NCBI GenBank assembly: GCA_964546125.1
Contig: CAZJIS010000001.1
Coordinates: 1-64,000, forward strand
Reading direction: 5' to 3'
Origin: Phil1 sp964546125
Lineage (GTDB): Bacteria; Bacillota; Clostridia; Christensenellales; CAG-138
Length of the DNA: 64,000 bases
Below are positions 54,688 through 63,346 of the stretch, piece by piece. Both the position numbers and the translations under genes were made by a program. The notes under the pieces were generated by a model that worked only from the letters and a program-made list of their open reading frames with translations, did not search any database and was not told the DNA's origin. Positions within the stretch are counted from its first letter, which is position 1; each line of letters opens with the position of its first letter.

Positions 54688-57198
54688 ATGAAAAAATCCG
54701 CAAGAAGCAAAAAGAAAAAGAACGCGGGGCGCGCGCCGGAGCAAACCAGGCGCGAGGCGCTGGGCGTCGTTTGGGTTGCGCTCGGCCTTTTTCTCGGTGC
54801 GAGCCTGTATTCCGATGCGGTGGGCATCCTCGGCAACGCGATCAGCGGCTTTTTCTTCGGCGCAGCGGGGATCGCGGCTTATGTGGTCCCCGCGGTAATC
54901 CTTATTTGCGGCGTGCTCGTGATCGTGTTTTCCGAGCAGCCGGTGCGGCCGCTTACAGCGTTTCTCGTGGTGCTGTTTTTCCTTGCTCTTTTGAGCACAA
55001 TTCACATCGGCGCGCGGGCCGATATCGGTTCGACAAAGCTGCTCGATTATTATAAGGATGCGTATCAATACGGAAAAACCTATCGCGCGGGCGGCGGCGT
55101 CGTCGGCGCGCTGCTTGCCTATCCCTCCTTGCTTTTGATGGGGACGATCGGTTCCTACATCACATTCATCACCGTGATGCTCATCGCCTTTTTGCTTACG
55201 ACCAAGCTTTCTATCAAACGCGCGGGCGAGAAGCTCGGAACAGGTATCCGCCAGGGGGTGGATGCTGTGAGCGAACGCATCAGTGAGCGGCGGCAGACCC
55301 TCTACACCGAGGCGCTCAACGAGCCCGCAGAGGCACGTTCCAAGCCTGCCGCAAAGAAGCCAAAGGGCAAAAAAGGCGTGCGCGCTCAAGTACCCCTTGC
55401 GGTATTCGATTCTTATATCATCGAGCCGGCGCACGCAACCCATACGGACCACGACCTGCGAAAAGTGAAAAACGCCCCCGACGAGCTTGCGTTCATGCCC
55501 GAGAGCGGCGCGCTCGAGCGCAGGAATCCGCGCGAGGAGAAGCTCGCGCGCGATTTTGAACGCATGCCGCCCGAGCCGTTGCTCGAGCGCGACTATTTTA
55601 TTACCGATGAGCTCGATGAACCCGGCGAGAGCCGGATTGCCCGCAACGCGCCGCGCACGCCTCCTAAAAAACGCGAAACGCCGCTTCCCGAAGTTATCGT
55701 AGAACCGCCCGCGGAGCCTGTGCACCTCGAGTACCAGCGGCCGCCTTTCGATCTTTTAAACCCGGCCGAACCCAACTTCGGCCCGGCTTCCGAGTCGCCG
55801 CTTGAAAAGGCAAAGCTTCTCGAAGAGACGCTTGCGACGTTCAACATCAGCGCGCGGGTCATCAATTACAGTGTGGGCCCCGTCATCACGCGTTTTGAAT
55901 TGCAGCCCGCCAAAGGCGTGCGCGTAAACCGTATCACCGCGCTCTCGCAGGATCTCGCGCTTGCGCTTGCCGCGCAGCGCGTGCGCATCGAAGCGCCGAT
56001 CCCCGGCAAGCAGGCCATCGGCATCGAAATTCCCAATAAAAACACCGCCAAGGTGCTCTTGCGCGAGGTGATTGAATCGCGCGAATTCCAGAGCGAAAAA
56101 TCCTCCATCGCTTTTGCTTTGGGCAAGGATATCGCCGGCAAGATCATAACGGCCGACCTCGCGCGCATGCCGCACATGCTTGTGGCGGGCACGACCGGCT
56201 CCGGCAAGAGCGTGTGCATCAACGACATCATCATCAGCATGGCCTATAAAGCTTCGCCAGAGGAGCTGCGCCTCGTGCTCATCGACCCGAAAGTGGTCGA
56301 AATGCGCATGTATGCGCCGCTGCCGCATTTGCTGCTGCCGGTTGTGACGGATGCGAAAAAGGCCGCAGGCGCGCTCAAGTGGACGGTCATGGAAATGGAC
56401 CGGCGCTATAAGCTCATCGCCGAGCTCAACGCGCGCGACCTTGCGCGCTACAATCAACTCGTGGGTGAGGGGGGGGAGAAGCTGCCCCAACTCGTCGTCG
56501 TCATCGATGAGCTTGCCGATCTTATGATGGTCGCCGCCAAGGATGTGGAGGATTCCATCTGCCGCATCGCGCAGCTCGGGCGCGCGGCGGGCATCCACAT
56601 GATCGTGGCGACGCAGCGCCCGTCCACGGACGTCATCACCGGCCTCATCAAGGCCAATATCCCCTCGCGCATCGCCTTTGCGGTTTCTTCAGCGGTCGAT
56701 TCGCGCGTCATCCTTGATGAGGGCGGCGCAGAGAAACTGCTTGGCAAGGGCGACATGCTTTTCCACGCCAACGGGGCAGGGCGGCCCATACGCGCGCAGG
56801 CGGCGCTCGTCACCGACGAGGAGGTCGAGCGCGTGATGGAGTTCTTCGGCGAACATGTGATGGCAAAGCCGCTTTGTGAGGATGATTTTGAGCGCATCAC
56901 CGCCTCCGCTTCCGCTTCTATAGCGCAGGGCAACGGCAAGCAGGAGGACGATTTGCTGCCCGAAGCCGTGAAGATCGTGCTCAACGACGGACAGGCCTCG
57001 ATCTCGATGATCCAGCGCAAGCTGCGCGTAGGTTATGCGCGCGCCGCGCGCCTTATTGACATTATGGAAACGCAGAAGATCGTGAGTGCGTCCGAGGGCA
57101 GCAAGCCCCGGCGCGTGCTTATCGGCCGCGGGGATTATGAGCGCATGTTCGGCGCGAATGCCGGCGCGGGAGGGGCGGCATATGATGACGAAAACTAA
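54688..57198 (+). CDS. ftsK: DNA translocase FtsK/SpoIIIE
   Basis: FtsK/SpoIIIE pumps chromosomal DNA through the division or sporulation septum. The 836-aa protein has four N-terminal membrane helices (about 25-170), a charged Pro-rich linker (about 185-370), the motor domain with Walker A VAGTTGSGKSVCIND, LVLIDPKVVEMRMY, Walker B VVVIDELADLMMV and ATQRPSTDVITGLIKANIPSRIAF, and a C-terminal gamma winged helix (ISMIQRKLRVGYARAARLIDIME). Length fits the SpoIIIE type. The ATG has GAGGTGG upstream, and rimO overlaps its end by 17 nt. Confidence 0.96.
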   Translation: MKKSARSKKKKNAGRAPEQTRREALGVVWVALGLFLGASLYSDAVGILGNAISGFFFGAAGIAAYVVPAVILICGVLVIVFSEQPVRPLTAFLVVLFFLALLSTIHIGARADIGSTKLLDYYKDAYQYGKTYRAGGGVVGALLAYPSLLLMGTIGSYITFITVMLIAFLLTTKLSIKRAGEKLGTGIRQGVDAVSERISERRQTLYTEALNEPAEARSKPAAKKPKGKKGVRAQVPLAVFDSYIIEPAHATHTDHDLRKVKNAPDELAFMPESGALERRNPREEKLARDFERMPPEPLLERDYFITDELDEPGESRIARNAPRTPPKKRETPLPEVIVEPPAEPVHLEYQRPPFDLLNPAEPNFGPASESPLEKAKLLEETLATFNISARVINYSVGPVITRFELQPAKGVRVNRITALSQDLALALAAQRVRIEAPIPGKQAIGIEIPNKNTAKVLLREVIESREFQSEKSSIAFALGKDIAGKIITADLARMPHMLVAGTTGSGKSVCINDIIISMAYKASPEELRLVLIDPKVVEMRMYAPLPHLLLPVVTDAKKAAGALKWTVMEMDRRYKLIAELNARDLARYNQLVGEGGEKLPQLVVVIDELADLMMVAAKDVEDSICRIAQLGRAAGIHMIVATQRPSTDVITGLIKANIPSRIAFAVSSAVDSRVILDEGGAEKLLGKGDMLFHANGAGRPIRAQAALVTDEEVERVMEFFGEHVMAKPLCEDDFERITASASASIAQGNGKQEDDLLPEAVKIVLNDGQASISMIQRKLRVGYARAARLIDIMETQKIVSASEGSKPRRVLIGRGDYERMFGANAGAGGAAYDDEN

Positions 57199-58483
57199 GC
57201 GCGCGGGCGTCATTTCGCTCGGCTGCTCAAAAAACCGCGTGGATTCGGAGCGCATCCTCTCCTGTTTGCGGGATGCGGGCTTCGAGATTACGGCGGAGGA
57301 GGCGGAGGCGGACGTTGTGATCGTCAACACCTGCGGCTTCATCACTTCCGCCAAGGAGGAATCCATCAACGCTATCCTCGAGGCCGCGCGGGGCAGAAAA
57401 CCCGGCGCTTTGCTCGTCGTGACCGGCTGCCTTTCGCAGCGCTACCCCGAAGAACTTCGCGCGGAGCTGCCCGAAGTGGATGTTTTTCATGGCGTGGGCG
57501 ATCCCGAAGGCCTTATCGAAGCGATTCGCCTCGAGATGGGCGAAGAGGGGCGCGTGCGCTACTGCGGCGGGCGCGTGCTCACGACCCCGGCTTATAGCGC
57601 TTATCTTCGCATTGCTGATGGATGCGACAACCGCTGCACCTATTGCGCGATCCCGCTCATTCGCGGCGGGCGGCGCAGCGTGCCGATGGAAACGCTGCTT
57701 GCGGAAGCGCGCGATCTCGCGCAAAGCGGCGTGCGGGAACTGACGCTCATTGCGCAGGATACCTCGGCCTATGGCGCGGAGCTTTATGGCAAACCGATGC
57801 TTGGCGCGCTCCTTGAAAAGCTTGCCGCCATCGACGAATTGCGCTGGATCCGCGTGCTTTACGCTTACCCAAATACCATCGACGAGGCGCTCATCGATAC
57901 GATTTTGCGCCACGAGAACATCGTTAACTACATCGACATGCCCATTCAGCATATCGATCCTTTGATGCTCAGCCGCATGAACCGCCACGGCACGGCCGAG
58001 CACATCCGAAGCATCACAAAATACATTCGGAGCGCATCGCACGATTTCATTTTGCGCACAACCGTCATGACCGGCTTCCCCGGGGAGACGGAAGAGCAGT
58101 TCAGCCTATTGGCTGAATTTCTTACGGATAATCCGTTTGACCGTTTGGGCGCTTTTATCTACTCGCCGGAGGACGGTACGCCGGCCGCCGCATTCGCGGA
58201 GCCGGTCGAGGAGAGCATCGCCGCCCGCCGCCTCGAAACGCTGATGCTCAGGCAGCGCGCGGTTTCGCGCGAACGCAATCGCAGGCGCGTAGGCAAGGAA
58301 TACGACGCGCTCATCGAAGAGGTAAAAAACGGCGTGGCGCTTTGCCGCAGCTACGCCGAAGCGCCGGAGGTGGACGGCGGGATTGCCGTTTCCGGCATCA
58401 AAAACGATGCGAAACCGGGCGAATTCATCCGCGTGCGGATCACGGCTGCCGGCGCATACGATTTGAAAGGAGTTTGCCTATGA
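57182..58483 (+). CDS. rimO: ribosomal protein S12 (Asp89) methylthiotransferase RimO
   Basis: RimO is a radical-SAM enzyme that adds a methylthio group to Asp89 of ribosomal protein S12. The 433-aa protein has the MTTase domain with GVISLGCSKNRVDSE, VNTCGFI and VVTGCLSQRY (three cluster Cys), the radical-SAM motif CDNRCTYCAIP and RMNRHGTAEHI, and a C-terminal TRAM domain. GVISLGCSKNRVDSE is diagnostic of RimO against MiaB/MtaB. Start ATG at 57182 (or 57185) follows GGGAGGGG; the longer frame lies in ftsK. It overlaps pgsA by 4 nt. Confidence 0.95.
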   Translation: MMTKTKRAGVISLGCSKNRVDSERILSCLRDAGFEITAEEAEADVVIVNTCGFITSAKEESINAILEAARGRKPGALLVVTGCLSQRYPEELRAELPEVDVFHGVGDPEGLIEAIRLEMGEEGRVRYCGGRVLTTPAYSAYLRIADGCDNRCTYCAIPLIRGGRRSVPMETLLAEARDLAQSGVRELTLIAQDTSAYGAELYGKPMLGALLEKLAAIDELRWIRVLYAYPNTIDEALIDTILRHENIVNYIDMPIQHIDPLMLSRMNRHGTAEHIRSITKYIRSASHDFILRTTVMTGFPGETEEQFSLLAEFLTDNPFDRLGAFIYSPEDGTPAAAFAEPVEESIAARRLETLMLRQRAVSRERNRRRVGKEYDALIEEVKNGVALCRSYAEAPEVDGGIAVSGIKNDAKPGEFIRVRITAAGAYDLKGVCL

Positions 58484-59022
58484 ACACGCCCAATAAGCTG
58501 ACGATCCTGCGCATGGCCCTCACCCCGGTGTTCGTGGCCTGTTTTTACATTCCGGTGAGTTTTCGGCTCTATCTTGCGGCCGCGATTTTCATCGTCGCCT
58601 ACATCACCGATATTCTCGATGGGGCCATTGCGCGAAAGCACGGCATTGTGACCGACTTTGGGAAGTTGATGGACCCCATCGCCGACAAGATCCTCACCGG
58701 CGCGGCGATGATCATGCTCACGGCCGAGGGCATGCTCTCTCCGATCGCCACGCTCGTCACCATTGCGCGCGAGTTCATCATCAGCGGTTTTCGCGCGGTG
58801 AGCGCGGGCAAAAACGTCGTAATTGCCGCGGGGCGGCTTGGCAAGCTCAAAACGCTCACACAATGCATCGGCCTTTCGCTGATGCTGCTTGGCAACCCCT
58901 TCTTCGGTCTTTTGGGCATCCCGCTCGACCAGATTTTGATCTGGCTTTCGGTGGTGCTCGCGGTTTGGTCGTGCGCGGAGTACATTCTCAAAAACACAAG
59001 CGCACTGAAGGAGACAAAGTAA
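58480..59022 (+). CDS. pgsA: CDP-diacylglycerol-glycerol-3-phosphate 3-phosphatidyltransferase
   Basis: PgsA makes phosphatidylglycerol phosphate, the first committed step to phosphatidylglycerol and cardiolipin. The 180-aa polytopic membrane protein carries the complete CDP-alcohol phosphotransferase signature, in DILDGAIARKHGIVTDFGKLMDPIADK. The ATG at 58480 overlaps the rimO stop by 4 nt with AAAGGAG upstream. cinA follows after 4 nt; rimO-pgsA-cinA-recA-rny is a standard Bacillota order. Confidence 0.95.
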   Translation: MNTPNKLTILRMALTPVFVACFYIPVSFRLYLAAAIFIVAYITDILDGAIARKHGIVTDFGKLMDPIADKILTGAAMIMLTAEGMLSPIATLVTIAREFIISGFRAVSAGKNVVIAAGRLGKLKTLTQCIGLSLMLLGNPFFGLLGIPLDQILIWLSVVLAVWSCAEYILKNTSALKETK

Positions 59023-59026
59023 AACG

Positions 59027-60405
59027 ATGACCTGCGAATTGATCTTTGTCGGAACGGAACTGCTGCTGGGGAACATCCTCAACACGAACGCGCAATATCT
59101 TTCCCAAAGGCTTGCGGACCTCGGCGTGAATTGTTATTTGCAAACGACCGTGGGCGATAACGCCGGGCGCTTGGAAGAAGCCGTTCAACGCGCACTCGCG
59201 CGCGTTGAACTCGTGATTCTCACGGGCGGCCTCGGCCCCACGCGCGATGATCTTACAAAAGAGACCGTGGCCGAGGCCTTTGACCGCGAGCTGGTGCTCG
59301 ATGAAGCATCCCTCGCGCACATCAGGGGACGCTTCGCTAAAATGGGCCGCGAGATGACGCCCAACAACATCAAGCAGGCGATGTTCCCGGCGGGCTGCCT
59401 GATTATGCCCAACCCCAACGGCACGGCTCCCGGCTGCATCGTCGAGGGGGAAGGGAAGGCTGCCATCCTTTTGCCCGGGCCGCCGCATGAGATGGAGCCG
59501 ATGTTCAAGGCTTCGGTTCTGCCCTATCTCGAGGCGCGAAGCGGGGTGAAACTCTATTCGCGCATGGTGCGCATATTCGGCAAAGGTGAATCGAGCGTCG
59601 AATATGAACTGAATGACCTTATGGATCTTACAAATCCCACGGTGGCGCCCTATGCGCTCGCGGGCGAGGTAAAGCTTCGCGTGACCGCGCGTTGCGCAAA
59701 CGATACGGAAGGGGAGCGCCTTGTGCGCCCCATCGTCGATGAGATCCGCGCGCGCCTTGGCGCGTTCGTCTATTCGGATGACGACAGGGAGCTGCACGAA
59801 GTCTGCGCCGATCTTCTTGCAAAAAGCGGCAAAACGATTGCCCTCGCGGAAAGCTGCACGGGCGGCATGCTCGCCTCAAAGCTTGTGAGCGTCCCGGGAA
59901 GCTCGCGCTTTTTTCTTGAATGCGCGGTGACCTATGCGAATGAAGCGAAGACCAAAAGGCTCGGCGTGAGCGAAGAAACGATTGCCCAATATGGTGCGGT
60001 AAGCCGGGAAACGGCGCTTGAAATGGCGCGCGGCATCCGCATGGGCGCGGGCGCGGACATCGGCCTTGCGATCACCGGCGTCGCCGGGCCGGGCGGCGGC
60101 ACCGAAGAGAAGCCCGTGGGCCTTGTGTATGTCGCNNNNNNNNNNNNNNNNNNNNNNNNNNNNNNNNNNNNNNNNNNNNNNNNNNNNNNNNNNNNNNNNN
60201 NNNNNNNNNNNNNNNNNNNNNNNNNNNNNNNNNNNTCGCCGGGCCGGGCGGCGGCACCGAAGAGAAGCCCGTGGGCCTTGTGTATGTCGCCCTCGCCTTC
60301 AAAGAGGGAGAACAGGTCGTTGAGCTGCGCCTGACGGGCGGGCGCGAACGCATCCGAAGCTCCGCTTGCCTCCACGCGCTCGACCTGCTGCGCAGAAGTT
60401 TTTAA
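59027..60405 (+). CDS. cinA: CinA (competence/damage-inducible protein, PncC-domain), split by a false gap
   Basis: CinA joins an N-terminal molybdopterin-binding-like domain with COG1058 features (CELIFVGTELLLGNILNTNAQYLS, ILTGGLGPTRDDLTKETVAEAF) to a C-terminal nicotinamide-nucleotide amidase domain (AESCTGGMLASKLVSVPGSSRFF, ITGVAGPGGGTEEKPVGLVYVA). The 100-N run and duplicated 55 bp shift the frame, giving an apparent early end at 60334. Removing 155 nt restores one frame to the TAA at 60403-60405 and a 407-residue protein ending LLRRSF, a normal length. The gene is therefore intact in the organism. Confidence 0.93.
60081..60290. other. false assembly gap inside cinA: 55-bp duplication flanking 100 N
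   Basis: Bases 60081-60135 and 60236-60290 are identical over 55 bp on either side of the N run (60136-60235). The repeat length is the same as at 7416-7625. Collapsing it restores the cinA reading frame. Confidence 0.95.
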
Positions 60406-60416
60406 TGCCATAAAAG

Positions 60417-60433
60417 AGAACATATGTTATAAT
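60417..60433 (+). promoter_or_regulatory. LexA (SOS) box overlapping the recA -10 region
   Basis: AGAACATATGTTAT (60417-60430) matches the Gram-positive LexA/DinR site (CGAAC-N4-GTTCG) at seven of the eight inner GAAC/GTTC positions. It overlaps a perfect TATAAT (60428-60433) upstream of recA. Binding there would block RNA polymerase, so SOS control of recA is expected. Confidence 0.75.
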
Positions 60434-60465
60434 TTGAGCAACGAATGAAGGGATGGACTGGCCTT

Positions 60466-61488
60466 ATGATGGAAAAAGAAAAAGCGCTGGAGATGGCGCT
60501 GAGCCAAATTGAAAAGCAGTTCGGCAAGGGCGCTGTGATGAAGCTGGGGGACGCCACGGGCAAGATCTCTGTTTCGAGCATACCCTCCGGCTGCCTTGAG
60601 CTCGACGTCGCGCTGGGCGTGGGCGGCATCCCGCGCGGCAGGATCGTGGAGATCTATGGGCCGGAATCCTCGGGCAAAACGACGATTGCGCTGCATGTGA
60701 TCTCCGAGGCGCAAAAGCTTGGCGGCACGGCGGCGTTTATCGATGCGGAGCATGCGCTCGATCCCACATATGCCGGCAACCTCGGGGTGGATGTTGAGAA
60801 CCTATATGTTTCACAACCTGATACCGGCGAGGAAGCGCTGCAAATCTGCGAAGCGCTCGTGCGCAGCAGCGCGGTGGACGTGGTGGTCATCGACTCGGTC
60901 GCGGCGCTGGTGCCTAAGGCCGAAATCGAAGGGGATATGGGCGACTCGCACGTCGGCTTGCAGGCAAGGCTCATGTCGCAGGCGCTGCGCAAGCTCGCGG
61001 GCGTTATTTCCAAATCGAACACCATCGTCATTTTCATCAACCAGCTTCGCGAAAAAGTCGGCGTCATGTTCGGAAACCCCGAAGTCACGCCCGGCGGCAA
61101 GGCGCTCAAGTTCTATGCGTCCATCCGCCTCGATGTGCGGCGCATCGATTCCATCAAGAACGGCAGCGAGATCGTGGGCAACCGCACGCGCATCAAGGTC
61201 GTTAAAAACAAGGTCGCGCCGCCGTTCAAAGTGGCCGAGTGCGATATGATCTACGGAGAGGGAATCTCCCGCGAAAGCTCGGTGCTCGACATGGCCGTCA
61301 ACAACAAGATCATCCTCAAGTCCGGCGCGTGGTATTATTACGGCGACATGCGCATAGCCCAGGGACGCGACAACGCGCGGCTTTTCCTTAAAGATAATGT
61401 CGAGCTTTGCGCTGAGATCGAGCATAAAATCCGCGAGGCGGTGATCAAAGTTCCAAGTTCCGACGAAAGCGCGGAAACGGACGAATAA
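60466..61488 (+). CDS. recA: recombinase RecA
   Basis: RecA drives homologous strand exchange and LexA self-cleavage. The protein (340 aa from this start) has KEKALEMALSQIEKQFGKGAVMKLGD, Walker A GPESSGKTTIALH, DAEHALDPTYAGNLGV, Walker B VVVIDSVAALVP, loop L1 EGDMGDSHVGLQARLMSQALRK and loop L2 INQLREKVGVMFGNPEVTPGGKALKFYAS. It has the short acidic C-terminus SDESAETDE. ATG at 60466 is preferred because GAAGGG lies upstream; the ATG at 60445 would be nearly leaderless behind the promoter at 60428. Confidence 0.97.
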   Translation: MMEKEKALEMALSQIEKQFGKGAVMKLGDATGKISVSSIPSGCLELDVALGVGGIPRGRIVEIYGPESSGKTTIALHVISEAQKLGGTAAFIDAEHALDPTYAGNLGVDVENLYVSQPDTGEEALQICEALVRSSAVDVVVIDSVAALVPKAEIEGDMGDSHVGLQARLMSQALRKLAGVISKSNTIVIFINQLREKVGVMFGNPEVTPGGKALKFYASIRLDVRRIDSIKNGSEIVGNRTRIKVVKNKVAPPFKVAECDMIYGEGISRESSVLDMAVNNKIILKSGAWYYYGDMRIAQGRDNARLFLKDNVELCAEIEHKIREAVIKVPSSDESAETDE

Positions 61489-61521
61489 CGCGCTTTCGCG
61501 CGCATTTGGAAAAAAGCAAAG

Positions 61522-61557
61522 GTCAGGGGCGTTTTCACGTCCTTGACTTTTATTTTT
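61522..61557 (+). terminator. rho-independent terminator of recA
   Basis: GTCAGGGGCG and CGTCCTTGAC pair over 10 positions including two G-T wobbles, with a 6-nt loop, and are followed by TTTTATTTTT. Confidence 0.9.
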
Positions 61558-61702
61558 CAGCGCGATACAATTATTAAGAGTAAAAATATGCCGGTGTGTA
61601 TTTTCATGGATTTAACATAGATCTATTGGAAAACCGTCCATGCATACTGAGTACATGTCATACTCGTATACTTTGAGATAAATCTGGAGGTGCTGATTTT
61701 TC

Positions 61703-63247
61703 GTGTTGGATTATATTATCCCCATTGTCGTCGGGGTTATTTGCCTTGCCATCGGTGGTTTCATCGTTTATGTCTACCTCAAGAACAATGCTGAAGCCAA
61801 AGTCGTCAAGGCGGAGGAATCCGTCAAACAGATGATCGACGACGCGCAAAAACGCGCGGAAACCATCAAAAAAGAAACGATCCTCGAAGCTAAAGAAGAG
61901 GCCTATCGGATCAAGAGCGAAAACGAGCGCGAGAATAAGGAGCGGCGCAACGAGATCCAACGGTCCGAACGCCGATTGCTGCAAAAGGAAGAGATGCTCG
62001 ACAAAAAGGTCGATGTCGTTGAGCAGCGCGAAGAGAACCAGAATAAAAAGCAAAAGCAGATCGACGAGCTCGAAAATGAGGTCCGCGAGCTGCACGGCCG
62101 CCAACTCAAGGAGCTTGAGAGAATTTCCGGTTTGTCTATGGACGAGGCAAAAGAAATTCTCCTTGGCAACGTCGAGCGCGACGCACGCCACGAAGCCGCG
62201 GTGATGCTCCGTGATATCGAAGCGAAAACAAAGGAAGAGGCCGACAAGCGCGCGCGCAACATCGTGGCACTCGCCATTCAACGCTGCGCGGCGGACCATG
62301 TCGCCGAAACCACGGTTTCCGTCGTGCCTTTACCCAACGATGAAATGAAGGGCCGCATCATCGGCCGCGAGGGGCGCAACATCCGCACGCTCGAAACGGC
62401 GACGGGGGTCGACCTCATCATTGACGATACGCCCGAGGCGGTCATCCTCTCGGGCTTTGATCCGGTGCGCCGCGAAGTCGCCCGCATTGCGCTCGAAAAA
62501 TTGATCCTCGACGGGCGGATACACCCCGCGCGCATCGAGGAAATGGTCGAAAAAGCCCGCAAGGAAGTGGATGTGCAGATCCGCGAGGCGGGCGAACAGG
62601 CGATTTTTGAGTGCGGCATTCACGGTTTACACCACGAGCTTGTGAAGATGCTCGGCCGCCTTAAATACCGCACGAGCTACGGGCAGAACGTGCTCAAACA
62701 CTCCATTGAGGTTTCGCACCTTGCGGGCATCATGGCGGCGGAGCTTGGCGCGAATGTGGCGCTTGCTAAGCGCGCCGGCCTTTTGCACGACATCGGCAAG
62801 GCGATCGATCATGAGGTCGAGGGTCCGCACATCCAGATCGGCGGCGACGCGGCCAAGAAATACCGTGAAAACAGCCTCGTCGTCAACGCGATTATGGCGC
62901 ACCACGGGGATGTGGAGCCGACGAGCATCGAAGCTGTGCTCGTGCAGGCGGGGGACGCCATTTCCGCAGCCCGCCCCGGCGCGCGCCGCGAAACGCTTGA
63001 AAACTACATCAAGCGCCTTGAAAAGCTCGAGGAGATCGCAAACTCCTTCGAGGGCGTGGATAAGTCCTTCGCCATCCAGGCCGGCCGAGAGGTGCGCATT
63101 ATTGTCAAGCCTGAGAGCGTGACCGATGCGGATACGATTATCATGGCGCGCGAGATCGTCAAGCGCATTGAAACCGAACTCGAGTATCCCGGCCAGATCA
63201 AGATCAACGTCATCAGGGAAACGCGCGCGACGGAATTCGCCAAATAA
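61703..63247 (+). CDS. rny: ribonuclease Y
   Basis: RNase Y is the membrane-anchored endoribonuclease that starts mRNA decay in many Bacillota. The 514-aa protein has an N-terminal membrane helix (about 3-25), a long charged coiled coil (about 30-190), a KH domain (GRIIGREGRNIRTLETATGVDLIIDDTPEAVIL) and an HD domain with HSIEVSHLAGIMAAELG, LLHDIGKAIDHE and AHHGDVEP. The start is GTG at 61703; GGAGG lies 12 nt upstream, a wide spacing, and the next codon TTG (61706) is an alternative. The 214-nt upstream region holds the recA terminator and an AT-rich segment with several ATACT motifs. Confidence 0.96.
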   Translation: MLDYIIPIVVGVICLAIGGFIVYVYLKNNAEAKVVKAEESVKQMIDDAQKRAETIKKETILEAKEEAYRIKSENERENKERRNEIQRSERRLLQKEEMLDKKVDVVEQREENQNKKQKQIDELENEVRELHGRQLKELERISGLSMDEAKEILLGNVERDARHEAAVMLRDIEAKTKEEADKRARNIVALAIQRCAADHVAETTVSVVPLPNDEMKGRIIGREGRNIRTLETATGVDLIIDDTPEAVILSGFDPVRREVARIALEKLILDGRIHPARIEEMVEKARKEVDVQIREAGEQAIFECGIHGLHHELVKMLGRLKYRTSYGQNVLKHSIEVSHLAGIMAAELGANVALAKRAGLLHDIGKAIDHEVEGPHIQIGGDAAKKYRENSLVVNAIMAHHGDVEPTSIEAVLVQAGDAISAARPGARRETLENYIKRLEKLEEIANSFEGVDKSFAIQAGREVRIIVKPESVTDADTIIMAREIVKRIETELEYPGQIKINVIRETRATEFAK

Positions 63248-63298
63248 CGGGCGGCGGGTTCTCTAATCGTGTAAAAACGCGTCAAAACAAGATTGGAT

Positions 63299-63327
63299 CG
63301 TAAGGGCGGAGGGTATCCGCCCCTACG
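63299..63327. repeat. palindromic hairpin after rny, possibly a dispersed repeat
   Basis: CGTAAGGGCGGA and TCCGCCCCTACG pair over 12 positions with one mismatch around a 5-nt loop (GGGTA). No T-run follows on the plus strand. Its form recalls REP-like intergenic palindromes, but only one copy is present in this window. Confidence 0.5.
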
Positions 63328-63346
63328 CTTCTTTGGAGGAAGAAAT

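Noticed and set aside
60291..60334. Apparent frameshifted end of CinA
   Set aside because: It is created by the false gap; the true frame continues to 60405.
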